A stretch of DNA of 64,000 bases from positions 24,548 to 88,547 of the forward strand of contig NZ_CALHVN010000056.1 of NCBI RefSeq assembly GCF_938039245.1, given 5' to 3'. The stretch comes from an uncultured Campylobacter sp. (GTDB taxonomy: Bacteria; Campylobacterota; Campylobacteria; Campylobacterales; Campylobacteraceae). The notes beneath the pieces are model-generated. The model searched no databases, was not told the DNA's origin, and was given only the letters and a program-made list of their open reading frames with translations. The first letter of the stretch is position 1. The number at the start of each line of letters is the position of its first letter. The translations under genes were made by a program, and so were the position numbers. Below are positions 51,409 to 62,560 of this stretch, in pieces.

Positions 51409-53394
51409 TTAAAATTTATATTTAGCCGTTAGCGTAGCTCTGATGCCTTCGCCGTAGTAGCAATAATATCCGTCGCAACCGGAAAAATACTCTTTGTCGG
51501 TTAAGTTATTGACGTTTAGACCTACGCTTAATTTTTTATACTCGTATTCCGCCATAGCGTCTAGCAGGGTATAAGAATGGCTTTTGTAGCCGCTTGCCGA
51601 GCCGTCCGGGATAGAGCTTACGTATCTAACGCCCGCGCCCATTTTTAGGCTTTGGTCGGCGGTTAGGCTAAATTTATACGTTATAAATGAATAGAGCGTG
51701 TTTTTAGGTATTAGAGCCGTTTGAGTTACGATATCGCCGTTTACTCCATCGTGAGTTTTTGCGCTAAAATAATGCGTATAGGCCGCGATCCAGTTTATAT
51801 CGTCGGTTAAATTTACGTTCGAGCTTATTTCTAAGCCTTTGGTTCGTTTTTTACCGGCTTGGCTTTGGATATATAGGCCCCCGACCATACTGCCCACCAG
51901 AGCGTTTTTCTCTTCTATATCAAAGTATGCAAGGCTAAATTCTCCGTCTATAAATTCTGGCAAGTATTTTACGCCCGTTTCGTATTGTCTGCCTTCGATA
52001 GGTTTGTATCCGACCGCGCTGTTGCTTCCTACGACGGGAGTAAAGCTTTGAGAGTAGTTAAAAAACGGCATCAATCCGATCGCGTCGAAGTTATACATTA
52101 CGCCCGCTTGATAAGTGGTTTTGGATATTTCGTAGTTATTTTTCGTGCCTAGCGTATCGGAGTCCTCTTTTAGCTTGTCGCGTCTAACGGCGGCGTTTAG
52201 GATGAGGTTGTCAAAAAGCGTCGCTTGGTTGCTAAAATAAAAGCCCAGTTGCGACTGATCTACGTCGTATCTTGGGGCGCTACTAGGTCTAGCTACGCTT
52301 ACTCTATCGCCGATAGTCCAAGGCGTCGTGCTAGAAAAGCCGTAAATTCCGTCCGCTTTTATTTTTCGGTAATCAAAGCCGAACGTGGCTAAATTTTTGA
52401 TGTTTTCGCCTTGAAATTCATAGCTCAAGCGGTTGTCGAACGTATGAGACTTCACGTCCGCATCGACTAACGTAACGCCGAAACTGCCCACGTATAGCGT
52501 AGCGAGCTGCTCTTTGTCTTCTTTGTTAAATTTATAGCTCGACGCGAATTTTAAATTGTCCGTAAAATTATGCGTTAGCTCGTAGCCGGCCGTATACTGC
52601 TCTCTTTTTAAAAAGTCGCTGCTTGAGCTCGGATTTACGCCGCGAGATACTTTCGTTACGTTCGGATAGGGATAAAACGCCGTCACGCCCGTGCCGTTAT
52701 CTTTGGTATAGCTTGAAAGTAGCGTCAGCGTCGTTTCGTCGCCGAGCAAAAACAGCAAAGACGGAGCGATATAATAGTGTTCGTTGTGCGTAAAATCGAC
52801 GTCGCCGTGTTTTTTCTCGTAATTTCCGACTAAGCGAAATTTGACCCTATCGGTAAAAAGCTCGTCGCTCGCGTCAAAGAAAATTCCGCGTTGATTTTTG
52901 TTGCCGATCTTAAATCCGACCTCGGCAAAAGGCTTAGCCGTCGGACGCTTGCTGACTAAATTTATAACTCCGCCCGCGCTTGAGGCGCCGTATAAAAGCG
53001 AATTCGCGCCCTTTACGACCTCGATACTTTCAAGCCCGTAGATATCGTGCTGAGCGCCTAAATATCCGCCTTTGTAAGGCGTAGAACCGTCAAGCGTAAC
53101 CGTCGCGTTAAAGCCCCTTAGCTTTAGCCAATCGGTCGTATCCAGATCCGTTCCGTAGGGATTTATGAAGCCCGCTTCGTATTTAACGGCATTATCGAGT
53201 TGGCTTGCGCCTTGTTCGGAAATTTTATCTTGCGTTATCGCAGTAGTGGTTCCGGGCTGCATAAAGTCGATTTTTCCGCTGCCTTTGGCTACAGAGCCCA
53301 CGACGCTTACTTCTTCGAGAGCTACGCTATCGGCGCCCAAAGCGGCGACCGCGCTTAAACTTAAGGCTAAACCCAGCCTAAAACTATTTTTCAT
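51409..53394 (-). CDS. TonB-dependent siderophore receptor
   Basis: A 661-aa outer-membrane receptor that imports an iron-siderophore complex using TonB energy. A signal peptide (cleavage after ALGA) precedes a TonB box-like VALEEVSVVGS. The plug domain follows (DKISEQGASQLDNAVKYEAGF, SIEVVKGANSLLYGASSAGGVINLVSKRP), and then the 22-strand barrel ending GIRATLTAKYKF with a C-terminal Phe. The shape resembles FhuA/FoxA-type hydroxamate receptors; the actual siderophore is not known. It is the last gene of the operon, 18 bases after the permease gene. Confidence 0.9.
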   Translation of the reverse strand: MKNSFRLGLALSLSAVAALGADSVALEEVSVVGSVAKGSGKIDFMQPGTTTAITQDKISEQGASQLDNAVKYEAGFINPYGTDLDTTDWLKLRGFNATVTLDGSTPYKGGYLGAQHDIYGLESIEVVKGANSLLYGASSAGGVINLVSKRPTAKPFAEVGFKIGNKNQRGIFFDASDELFTDRVKFRLVGNYEKKHGDVDFTHNEHYYIAPSLLFLLGDETTLTLLSSYTKDNGTGVTAFYPYPNVTKVSRGVNPSSSSDFLKREQYTAGYELTHNFTDNLKFASSYKFNKEDKEQLATLYVGSFGVTLVDADVKSHTFDNRLSYEFQGENIKNLATFGFDYRKIKADGIYGFSSTTPWTIGDRVSVARPSSAPRYDVDQSQLGFYFSNQATLFDNLILNAAVRRDKLKEDSDTLGTKNNYEISKTTYQAGVMYNFDAIGLMPFFNYSQSFTPVVGSNSAVGYKPIEGRQYETGVKYLPEFIDGEFSLAYFDIEEKNALVGSMVGGLYIQSQAGKKRTKGLEISSNVNLTDDINWIAAYTHYFSAKTHDGVNGDIVTQTALIPKNTLYSFITYKFSLTADQSLKMGAGVRYVSSIPDGSASGYKSHSYTLLDAMAEYEYKKLSVGLNVNNLTDKEYFSGCDGYYCYYGEGIRATLTAKYKF

Positions 53395-53412
53395 TTTGTC
53401 TCCTTTTAAAGT

Positions 53413-55311
53413 TTATTTTAATTTTCTGGCCACCGATACGAAATAGGCGCTTCCGATAATGGTAGCGACGAGCCCCGAAGGTATCTCGTAAGGAAAAATA
53501 AGCGTCCTGCCTAAAAAGTCGGCCGTTACCATCAATATCCCGCCGATAACAGACGCGGTTGCGATTTGCAAGCGCGGCTTGCGAAAGCCCAAAAACGACG
53601 CTATATGCGGCGCTAGCAAGCCAACGAAACTAACCGGGCCTATGTTAAGAGCCGCTAACGCGCTTATGCCCGCGCAAAATAAAAACAGTATCGTTCGGTA
53701 TCCCGGGACGTTTACTCCCAAGCTCGAAGCGGTCGCGTCGCCTAAATTTAAAAGCTCGATTTGCCTGGAATAATAAAGCGCGAATAAAACGCTAGCTACC
53801 GCCGCGATAAATAGAGCAGCAGCCCACGCTGTCGTAACCGAATAGGTACTCCCCGACGCGTAGCTCATAAAGTTATAAATCCTGCTATCTCCCGTCGCGA
53901 GCAAAATTTTCTCTACTGAGCTAACAAACGCCATTATAGCTATGCCCGTTAAAATCACCTTGTGCGGCGACATTTCGTTTTTGTAGTTTACGGCTACGGT
54001 AAAGCAAAGCATGGCGCAAGCGCCGGCGATACCTAGCGGCACGGTCAAAAACGGCGCTAAAAGCATAGCCGCCAATACGCCAAGGCTCACGCCGGAATTT
54101 ATCCCCAAAAGCTCAGGAGAAGCCATTTGATTTTTGCTTAGACGCTGTAAAACCGTTCCCGCGACGCCCAGTATCACGCCACTAAAAAGCGCGGCCGCTA
54201 CTCGGTTTATACGCACGCTTAGTATCTCTTGGCTAAAATTTCCGATCCCGAAAAATAGCGAAAACAAGCAAGCCACGACCAAAACGGCTAAAATAACTGG
54301 CAATACGAAAGCGGCGTTTGCTTTTACTGCCGAGCCCGCGTCGCCGTCTTTTGTGGATACTTCGTTTTTATGGACGCCACGTATTATCAGCCATAAAAGC
54401 AAAGGCGCGCCTAAAAACGCGCTTATGCCTCCAGCGGGTAAATTTACGCCCGTTAAATTTAAAATCACGATCAAAATTTCGTCCGTAATGCCCAAAAGTA
54501 ACCCGCCACACAAGCCGCAGCAAATTAGCTTTTTTGCGAAATTATCGAATTTAAATCTATCTGCTAGCGTATAAGCCCCAAGCCCTACGAATGCGATGAT
54601 GCCGACGAAAGCTACCGTCAAAGCGGTGAGATAAGCGGCTATCAAAAGCCCCGTCGCGCGTATTAAATTTACGTTTACGCCAAGAGCCTTGCAAGCGCTA
54701 TCGCCCAAAACAAAAAGGTGAAACGAGCGAGAAAAATATAAAATAGCCGCTAAAGCCGGCAAAAAATAAACTAGCATGGAGTAAAAATTAAACGCGCCGT
54801 CTTGCGCCAAATCCCCGCTCATCCAAACCGCGACGAAAAAGCTCTCTTCTTGAAAAAAGAGCATTAAAAGCGAGGTCAAAGATCCGAAAAATAAACCGAT
54901 TATAAGTCCCGATAGCGTCGTGGTAAATACCGAAAATCCGCGCCCCGAAGATAATGCGAAAAGTATCGCTAGCGCCGCGACCGCGCCAACGAAAGAGCTC
55001 GCGACGGTGCTAAGTCCCAGATGCGGAAAGAAAAGAGCGCCCGCTAGCATAAAAAATCCCGCGCCGCTACCCACTCCGAGCGTACTATCGCTTGCTAGCG
55101 GGTTATGCGTTATTTGCGCCATCAAAGCCGTAGCCGTAGATAAAAACAGTCCGCTTAAAAACGCGACGCCTATTCGAGGCAAAATATAATTTAAAACGAC
55201 TAAATTTTTGACGTTTTGGTCGAAATCTTCCAGTAAAATCGCCTGCGAGGCGGCTGCGGCGATACCCAAAACGACGAAACCGATCGAAAAAATCGTAAGT
55301 AATTTTTTCAT
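53413..55311 (-). CDS. fhuB: Fused double siderophore ABC permease
   Basis: A 632-aa membrane protein with two tandem FecCD domains of about ten helices each, the FhuB layout. Each half has the signatures: FLSGLFLSTATALMAQITHNPLASDSTLGVGSGAGFF and LFSGVILGVAGTVLQRLSKNQMASPELLGINSGVSLG, plus the LGDSACKALGVN / LGDATASSLGVN loops that contact the ATPase and FVGLGAYTLADRF / FVGLLAPHIASFL. The ATG at 55311 overlaps the binding-protein stop as ATGA; the longer start at 55389 would run through the upstream gene. Confidence 0.88.
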   Translation of the reverse strand: MKKLLTIFSIGFVVLGIAAAASQAILLEDFDQNVKNLVVLNYILPRIGVAFLSGLFLSTATALMAQITHNPLASDSTLGVGSGAGFFMLAGALFFPHLGLSTVASSFVGAVAALAILFALSSGRGFSVFTTTLSGLIIGLFFGSLTSLLMLFFQEESFFVAVWMSGDLAQDGAFNFYSMLVYFLPALAAILYFSRSFHLFVLGDSACKALGVNVNLIRATGLLIAAYLTALTVAFVGIIAFVGLGAYTLADRFKFDNFAKKLICCGLCGGLLLGITDEILIVILNLTGVNLPAGGISAFLGAPLLLWLIIRGVHKNEVSTKDGDAGSAVKANAAFVLPVILAVLVVACLFSLFFGIGNFSQEILSVRINRVAAALFSGVILGVAGTVLQRLSKNQMASPELLGINSGVSLGVLAAMLLAPFLTVPLGIAGACAMLCFTVAVNYKNEMSPHKVILTGIAIMAFVSSVEKILLATGDSRIYNFMSYASGSTYSVTTAWAAALFIAAVASVLFALYYSRQIELLNLGDATASSLGVNVPGYRTILFLFCAGISALAALNIGPVSFVGLLAPHIASFLGFRKPRLQIATASVIGGILMVTADFLGRTLIFPYEIPSGLVATIIGSAYFVSVARKLK

Positions 55312-56183
55312 TTTCGGGGATCTTGGTTTAGGTTTTGAGCCAGCTGCGTAGCAAAGCGCCGCATGCTTAAAATCGAGCCCGCGCTCCAAATCGGACTCAT
55401 CTGAATACTATTTTCAAAAAACCCTAGAGCTCGAAACAGCCCGTTAAATTTAAGCTCGCGCTTAACATCGAGCGGATTTGGTTCGACGATAACGAGTCGC
55501 GAGTTTTTAGGAAGCTTAAAAAGCGAAGTGATCGGCACCGTGGCTATACCCCACAAATTAAACGTAAATTCTTTAGGCGCGGCGTTTTTTAGCCCCATTT
55601 TTTTCAGGCTTACTCCGTATATGCTGTTTTCTCCGTAAATTCTCAAACGCTTGCTGTCTATAAACTGGATCGTCGCGATAGGTTCGTTTGAAAAACGCGT
55701 GAGCTCGGCGCGTAAATTTTTAAAAAATTCTTCGTTTTCTCGTATGAGATTTTGTGCTTCTTTTTCTCTTTTTGCGATTTTGGCGATACGATGCGTCGCG
55801 TCCAAAATATTTTCGTATAAATCCCCTTCTTTATACGCGTCTATGACCTCTACTCGCGCGTATTGGGCTAGGGCGTTTTTGTTAAATTCAAAAAAGGACG
55901 GAATGATGATAAAATCGGGCTTTAACTTGATTATCGCTTCTAGATTGGGCTGCATTCTAAGCCCTAGATCGACCGCGTTTTCTACGCTTGGTTCTTTGAC
56001 CCAAATTTCATAGTTTCTTTTATCTCCGATAGCCGCTACGTCGTATCCGATAGACCTCAATATCTCCGCCGCCGTCCAATCTACCGCTACGATTTTAGGG
56101 CTTAAATTTTCCGTTTCTTGGGGTAAATTTCGAGCGATTAAGGCGGTTAAAGTAAAAATAAATACGAAAAAAGCGCGCATCAA
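55308..56183 (-). CDS. fhuD: Siderophore periplasmic binding protein
   Basis: A 291-aa class III binding protein. A signal peptide (MMRAFFVFIFTLTALIA) lacks a lipobox, so it should be soluble in the periplasm. VDWTAAEILRSIGYDVAAIGDK is the N-lobe, LEAIIKLKPDFIIIPSFFEFN the typical binding strand, and FTFNLWGIATVPITSLFKLP a C-lobe strand. It delivers the siderophore to the permease. Substrate unknown. Confidence 0.85.
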   Translation of the reverse strand: MMRAFFVFIFTLTALIARNLPQETENLSPKIVAVDWTAAEILRSIGYDVAAIGDKRNYEIWVKEPSVENAVDLGLRMQPNLEAIIKLKPDFIIIPSFFEFNKNALAQYARVEVIDAYKEGDLYENILDATHRIAKIAKREKEAQNLIRENEEFFKNLRAELTRFSNEPIATIQFIDSKRLRIYGENSIYGVSLKKMGLKNAAPKEFTFNLWGIATVPITSLFKLPKNSRLVIVEPNPLDVKRELKFNGLFRALGFFENSIQMSPIWSAGSILSMRRFATQLAQNLNQDPRK

Positions 56184-56944
56184 AAAACCGCCGCTAGTCG
56201 GTTTTGGGTAGGATGAGGAACGATGCTCGCCTTTACGCCGTAAATTTGCGCCAGGCGCTCGCTGTTCATTATCTCTTTTGCATCGGCGTTAAAGATCACC
56301 TCGCCCTTTTTCAAGGCTATGAGATAATCGCAATACGTAGCGGCTAAATTTATATCGTGAATAACGATAATAACGCCTTTTTTGAGCTCTTTGCCCAGCC
56401 TGGAAATAAGTTGCATAACCTCGATCTGAAAAGAGATATCAAGCGGAGCCAAAGGCTCGTCTAAAAGCAAAAAATCGCTTTGTTGAGCCAGTAGCATCGC
56501 CAAAAACAACCTAGAACGCTCGCCGCCGGATAAGGTGCGCACCTCTTGGTCTTTAAATTTAAGCGTTCCGGTCGTCTCCAAAGCCTCCAAAACTATGCGT
56601 TCGTCGTTTTTTTCGTCGCGCAAAAAGCCGCTTTGATGAGCATATCTGCCCATTGATACGAGCTCAAATCCACTAACGTCGGCCGCATCGGGTAAATTTT
56701 GCGGTAAATACGCGAGCTTTTTGGCAAAATCTTTGGCGCGATATTCTTTGATATTTTTATCCAGCAAAAGCACTTGCCCGGAATATTTTTTTTGCTGATT
56801 GGCTAAAATTTTAATAAGAGAAGATTTTCCCGAGCCGTTATGTCCGATGAGTCCGTAAATTTTACCGCTTTTGAATTCTAAATTTATTTGATTTAGTATC
56901 GTTTTGTTTGAGATTTTAAAGCCGACGTTTCGGGTTTTCAACAT
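56180..56944 (-). CDS. fhuC: Siderophore ABC transporter ATPase
   Basis: A 254-aa ATPase. Walker A GLIGHNGSGKSS (residues about 32-43), Q-loop LPQNLPDAAD, signature LSGGERSRLFLAM, Walker B FLLLDEPLAPLD and the H-loop IVIHDIN are all intact. FAKKLAYLPQ matches the FecE/FhuC group. First gene of the operon, overlapping the binding protein gene by four bases. Confidence 0.92.
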   Translation of the reverse strand: MLKTRNVGFKISNKTILNQINLEFKSGKIYGLIGHNGSGKSSLIKILANQQKKYSGQVLLLDKNIKEYRAKDFAKKLAYLPQNLPDAADVSGFELVSMGRYAHQSGFLRDEKNDERIVLEALETTGTLKFKDQEVRTLSGGERSRLFLAMLLAQQSDFLLLDEPLAPLDISFQIEVMQLISRLGKELKKGVIIVIHDINLAATYCDYLIALKKGEVIFNADAKEIMNSERLAQIYGVKASIVPHPTQNRLAAVF

Positions 56945-56978
56945 AAATTTACCTTAGGGCGTTTAACTGATATTAAAT

Positions 56979-56984
56979 ATTATA
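56979..56984 (-). promoter_or_regulatory. Promoter -10 and possible Fur site for the uptake operon
   Basis: TATAAT on the minus strand, 35 bases before fhuC. It overlaps TGATATTAAATATTATAA, an AT-rich near-palindrome that resembles Fur boxes. Iron regulation would be expected but is not proven. Confidence 0.4.
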
Positions 56985-57110
56985 ACCGTATAAAGCTAAA
57001 TGTTAGATTAAATTTCGGTTATAAATTTTTTTTTAGCAAGTTTTGGGTATAATCGGTCTCTTATCAAAACGCGTATATCCGCGCTTTAAAAGTTTAAAAC
57101 GGAGAAAAAT

Positions 57111-58919
<1,809 letters not shown>

Positions 58920-59527
58920 ATTTTATAAATTTAGCCTGCAAATTGCGCTTTTGCGCGGTTTGCGGGATGCCAAATTTGCCGTGCTTACAAAAAGGATTTT
59001 GGCTTAAGTTTGCCGGGGAATTATTAAGCGATTTTTACGCGCTCGCTGTTTTTTAATTTCATAAATTTAACGACTCAAAAGCTAGGGAAATTCGGCCGAA
59101 GGGTAAGGCCGTACGCAAGTTTTTATAAGTCGGCAAATATAGCCGAATTTGCCTAAATTTGCAGTGGTAGTTGAAATGCGAATTTATCTAAACTATCTAC
59201 AAATTTAAACGCGCGAAGATACTAAAAGATAGGTTTAGCGATTTCCCGCAAACTACAGCGACTAATTACGGTACGAAAGCGCCCCTAAAAAGCTTAAACT
59301 CACAGCCAGGCTCAAGCGGGCGCGATCTAAGTTATGATTACGATTTATCAAGCCGCGTTTGCTTTACCGCAGACGGCATGGGTAGTCTTTGATCCTGCGG
59401 TTTTAGAGGGGTGCTCAAGATTAAGCGGCACAAATCCCGTGCGAAGATGTCCGAGATTTCGGTCTCTTTGACTTGGGTCGAACTATAAAAATCGCAAAAA
59501 TCTATGCTCGCCAAAATAGGAAATATT
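58920..59527. other. Intergenic region after typA
   Basis: About 600 bases. It holds the hairpin at 58935-58966 and otherwise only AAATTT words and no supported gene. A minus-strand frame at 59338-59628 overlaps the next gene and is not protein-like. Confidence 0.5.
58935..58966 (+). terminator. Hairpin after typA, possible terminator
   Basis: GCAAATTGCGC (58938-58948), loop TTTT, GCGCGGTTTGC (58953-58963), extended on both sides by three more pairs. Stable, but no T-run follows, so termination is uncertain. Confidence 0.5.
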
Positions 59528-60238
59528 ATGTTCACGCACTTTTTTAAACGGGATTTATCTTCGCCGCTAAAAGATAACTGGGTCGAGACGCTACCGGAGT
59601 ACGTCAGAGACGGCGTTCTTTGCGCCAAGGAAAATCAATGCTCCTTACGAATACGCGATTGGTCGGCTTTTGATTTCATGATACCAAAACGCGTGAAGGG
59701 CAAAACCCCGCGTACTAGCGACGAAGTGATCTTGGATTTACGAGATTTATCGCTTTATCCTGATTTGCGCGGGTTATCCATCACGACTAATTTTAATTTA
59801 ATTCAGGTGCGCAACCTTGACGTTCTTTACCGACTTAAAAATTTAGAAACGCTATCTATAAGCACGGAAAAAATGCATAAATTTGAGATAGACATCTCCA
59901 AAATAACGGCGCTAAAAGAGCTGGTTTTAGACGGCTATAAACCCTGCGTTTATAATATCGGCAAAGCCAAGCAGCTAGAAGTCCTCGTCCTATACGGCTA
60001 CAAAAATAGCGATTTGAACGAATTTGCAGATTTATTAAATTTGCGCGATTTGAGGCTATTTTACAGCGAAATAAAATCATTGGACGGCATAGAAAATATG
60101 ACCAAACTAGAGCATTTAGAGATTGCTTGGGCCAAAAATTTACAAGATATTTCGGCGCTGGATAGGCTGGAGCAAAAACACGAGATAGGCGGCGTTTTGC
60201 TACCGAAGAAATTTAAATGCAAAAATAAAAGCCGATGA
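59528..60238 (+). CDS. Leucine-rich-repeat protein
   Basis: A 236-aa protein. Residues about 80-215 are a row of LRR units (LRDLSLYPDLRGLSI, LDVLYRLKNLETLSIS, KITALKELVLDG, AKQLEVLVLYG, LLNLRDLRLFYSEIKSLDGIENMTKLEHLEIAW). There is no signal peptide, so it should be cytoplasmic, unlike internalins. Function unknown; protein binding is likely. The ATG at 59528 follows AATAGGAAATATT; the earlier ATG at 59504 overlaps that site. Confidence 0.75.
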   Translation: MFTHFFKRDLSSPLKDNWVETLPEYVRDGVLCAKENQCSLRIRDWSAFDFMIPKRVKGKTPRTSDEVILDLRDLSLYPDLRGLSITTNFNLIQVRNLDVLYRLKNLETLSISTEKMHKFEIDISKITALKELVLDGYKPCVYNIGKAKQLEVLVLYGYKNSDLNEFADLLNLRDLRLFYSEIKSLDGIENMTKLEHLEIAWAKNLQDISALDRLEQKHEIGGVLLPKKFKCKNKSR

Positions 60239-60438
60239 TAATCACGAAATAGCGCAAAAAAGCGATGGCGCTAAGAGATGAAATTGCGAACGTGAAAACC
60301 CGGCGCGAAATTTTAGTTGCGAGAATTTATGATTTTTCTGCTAAAATCGCGTCTTTACGACTTTTAAACCCGCGGTAAAAATCTCAAATCCGCCGCTAAA
60401 TTTGCGTAAAACGACTAAATTTTTAATCAAGGTATAAA

Positions 60439-61233
60439 ATGGAACTCTCGCATATCATCGTTTTAGCCCTAGTTCAGGGCATTAGCGAGTTTTTGCCCGT
60501 ATCTAGCTCGGCGCATCTAGTGCTGGTGCCAAAGCTGCTTGGTTGGGCGGATCAAGGGCTTGCCTTTGACGTCGCCGTTCACGTAGGCACGCTGGTTGCG
60601 ATTTTGATTTACTTTAAAGACCGCATCGCCGCGCTTTTGAGAGATTTTTTCGCCTCTATCGCTCAAAAAAAGACGGTCGGACAAAGTACGCTCGTGTGGG
60701 CGACGGGTTTTGGCACGATCCCCGTGGGGCTGTTTGGCCTAGCCTTTGGCGACTTCATCGAGCAATACGCTAGAAACGGCGCTTTGATCGCTATTATGAC
60801 CATAGTTTTTGGATTAATTTTAGGCTTTGCCGACAAAAAAAGCGGCCCAAAGGACGAAGCCGCCATCACGATAAAAATCGCCCTAATCATCGGCCTAGCG
60901 CAAGCAATCGCGCTCATACCGGGAGTTTCGCGCTCGGGCGTGACGATGACTGCGGCGCTGATGCTCGGTTTTTCTCGAACGGCGAGCGCAAATTTTTCGT
61001 TTTTGCTCTCGATCCCGGTTATCGTGCTAGCAGGCGGTTTGGAGGCTATTAAAGTCTTTAAGATGCCCGATTCGCTACCTTGGAGCGACCTTGCTATCGG
61101 CGCGGCGATTAGCGGCGTTAGCGCGTATCTTTGCGTGCGGCTATTTATGGCGATGTTGCAGCGCATTTCGATGATGCCGTTTGTGATTTATCGCTTGATT
61201 TTGGGCGTATTTTTGCTCCTAACGTTTTTATAA
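60439..61233 (+). CDS. uppP: Undecaprenyl-diphosphatase
   Basis: A 264-aa membrane enzyme that recycles the lipid carrier of peptidoglycan and O-chain synthesis. QGISEFLPVSSSAHLVL and PGVSRSGVTMTAALMLG are the two catalytic motifs with the Glu-rich and Ser/Arg sites. Seven or eight helices are predicted. Confers bacitracin tolerance in many bacteria. AGGTATAAA-like ribosome site upstream. Confidence 0.95.
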   Translation: MELSHIIVLALVQGISEFLPVSSSAHLVLVPKLLGWADQGLAFDVAVHVGTLVAILIYFKDRIAALLRDFFASIAQKKTVGQSTLVWATGFGTIPVGLFGLAFGDFIEQYARNGALIAIMTIVFGLILGFADKKSGPKDEAAITIKIALIIGLAQAIALIPGVSRSGVTMTAALMLGFSRTASANFSFLLSIPVIVLAGGLEAIKVFKMPDSLPWSDLAIGAAISGVSAYLCVRLFMAMLQRISMMPFVIYRLILGVFLLLTFL

Positions 61234-61255
61234 ATCGGCAAATTCGGGCGCGAAT

Positions 61256-61675
61256 TTAAATTTGCCGTCCGAATTTGCTTTGTAAATTTAAAGCGCAAAT
61301 TTGACTAAGACGGGTCAAAATGTGCTGCACGGTGATCTCTTTGTATTCGCAAATTTCCTCAAACAGCGCGTTGCCGTCCTCTTTTTTCATGGCTAGTAGC
61401 TCGTCTTTGCGCTTTTTTATCGCTTCGCCCTTATTGCCTAGCACTAGGACGTGCTTGCCGTTTAGCTTGCTAAAGATGGATATACTGGTCTGCATATCCT
61501 TGTGAAAGCTTAGATCACCTATGTTATAGACCGTGTCGCAGGGATTTACTCTATCGTTCCAGAGGCGAATGAGCGCCTTGTCCATCGCCTCTACGCTAGA
61601 AAAAGGCCTAAAGCATGGATGAAATTTCATGATATTGCTATGTCCGAAATACAAATCGGAGGTAAAATAAATCAT
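61256..61675 (-). CDS. Degenerate metallophosphatase, probably inactive
   Basis: A 139-aa protein of the small calcineurin-like phosphatase family (MIYFTSDL-FGHSNIMKFHPCFRPFSSVEAMD... is the usual start). Two metal-site motifs are damaged: the DxH motif reads DLYFGH (Tyr replaces His) and GNHD reads GNKGEA. GDLSFHKD is intact. The C-terminus departs from the family after EYKEITV, and no room remains downstream (uppP ends at 61233). It is co-translated with the phosphatase upstream (ATGA overlap at 61672-61675). Confidence 0.7.
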   Translation of the reverse strand: MIYFTSDLYFGHSNIMKFHPCFRPFSSVEAMDKALIRLWNDRVNPCDTVYNIGDLSFHKDMQTSISIFSKLNGKHVLVLGNKGEAIKKRKDELLAMKKEDGNALFEEICEYKEITVQHILTRLSQICALNLQSKFGRQI

Positions 61676-62361
61676 TTTTGCTCCCTTAAATCCGCTTCAA
61701 ATTTCTCGCCGCTTTTTGTTTCCATTATCTCTAGGCGCTTAAAAAACACGGCTCCTACGTCCATCGAAAAGACGTTATTTTCGCGCCTGGTTATCCTATT
61801 TTCTTCGCTTGCGACGTGCCCGTGAAATATCCTCTTGCCCGTATTATTGCCCTCCCAAAAGGGCTCTATACTCCACAGTACGTAGTCCTCGTCCTGCTCC
61901 TCTTCGCTTTTTTCGCCGTCAAAGGCTGCATGGACGAATATGCTTTTTTCAGGGCTTACGACGTGGGGCATATCGCTGATAAAATCCTTGAGCCACGAGA
62001 GCGCGAAACTGTTTAAATTTCGCTTGTAAATCGATCTTTTTGTTTTGTCGCCGCCGTTTCTAAGCCAAATTTGATGATCTAGCGCGTCGCCGCCGAAATA
62101 CCCGTCCATCATCATTTTTTCGTGATTTCCTAGCACGTGGATCAGCGCGTATCTGTTTCTAACTAGCTCGGCGTATCTTTTGTAAAGCCCTATCGTATCC
62201 TCGCCACGGTCGCAGCTGTCGCCTAGGATGATTATCAGATCTTTTTTGCTCAAATTTATCTTTTTAAGCATCAGGTTAAAAAGCCCCAGACTGCCGTGCA
62301 GATCGCCGAATATGAAAATCCGCGCGTAATCATCTTCGTTTATGTGTTTTATCTTTATCAT
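61672..62361 (-). CDS. PPP-type metallophosphatase
   Basis: A 229-aa serine/threonine-phosphatase-like (ApaH/PrpA) enzyme with all metal motifs: IFGDLHGS, LGDSCDRGEDT, VLGNHEKMM and the C-terminal FHGHVASEE. FVHAAFDG is the additional histidine. Substrate unknown (phosphoprotein or dinucleotide). It pairs with the decayed phosphatase downstream. Confidence 0.85.
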   Translation of the reverse strand: MIKIKHINEDDYARIFIFGDLHGSLGLFNLMLKKINLSKKDLIIILGDSCDRGEDTIGLYKRYAELVRNRYALIHVLGNHEKMMMDGYFGGDALDHQIWLRNGGDKTKRSIYKRNLNSFALSWLKDFISDMPHVVSPEKSIFVHAAFDGEKSEEEQDEDYVLWSIEPFWEGNNTGKRIFHGHVASEENRITRRENNVFSMDVGAVFFKRLEIMETKSGEKFEADLREQK

Positions 62362-62419
62362 TTTTTGTTCTTGATTTTTAAATTTGCGGAAAAATTTTGG
62401 GTTAAGTTTTATAAGATTA

Positions 62420-62507
62420 TGGCAGATGGGAAGGGATTCGAACCCTCGAAAGCTTGCACTTTACACGCGTTCCAGGCGTGCTCCTTCAACCGCTCGGACA
62501 CCCATCT
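62420..62507 (-). tRNA. tRNA-Ser (anticodon GGA)
   Basis: An 88-base class II tRNA. Acceptor AGATGGG / CCCATCT, discriminator G and CCA; anticodon stem CACGC/GCGTG closing CTGGAAC with anticodon GGA; a long variable arm; T-arm GGGTTCGAATCCC. TATAAT on the minus strand lies at 62519-62524. Confidence 0.96.
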
Positions 62508-62560
62508 ATGAAGCCTCGATTATAGCTAAAATTTAATAAGCGCAAACTTATATTTAAATT

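Noticed and set aside
60663..61166. 167-codon minus-strand frame
   Set aside because: Mirror of uppP, with no ribosome-binding site.
61236..61267. Terminator between uppP and the decayed phosphatase
   Set aside because: CGGCAAATT/AATTTGCCG can pair, but there is no T-run and it runs into the phosphatase reading frame.
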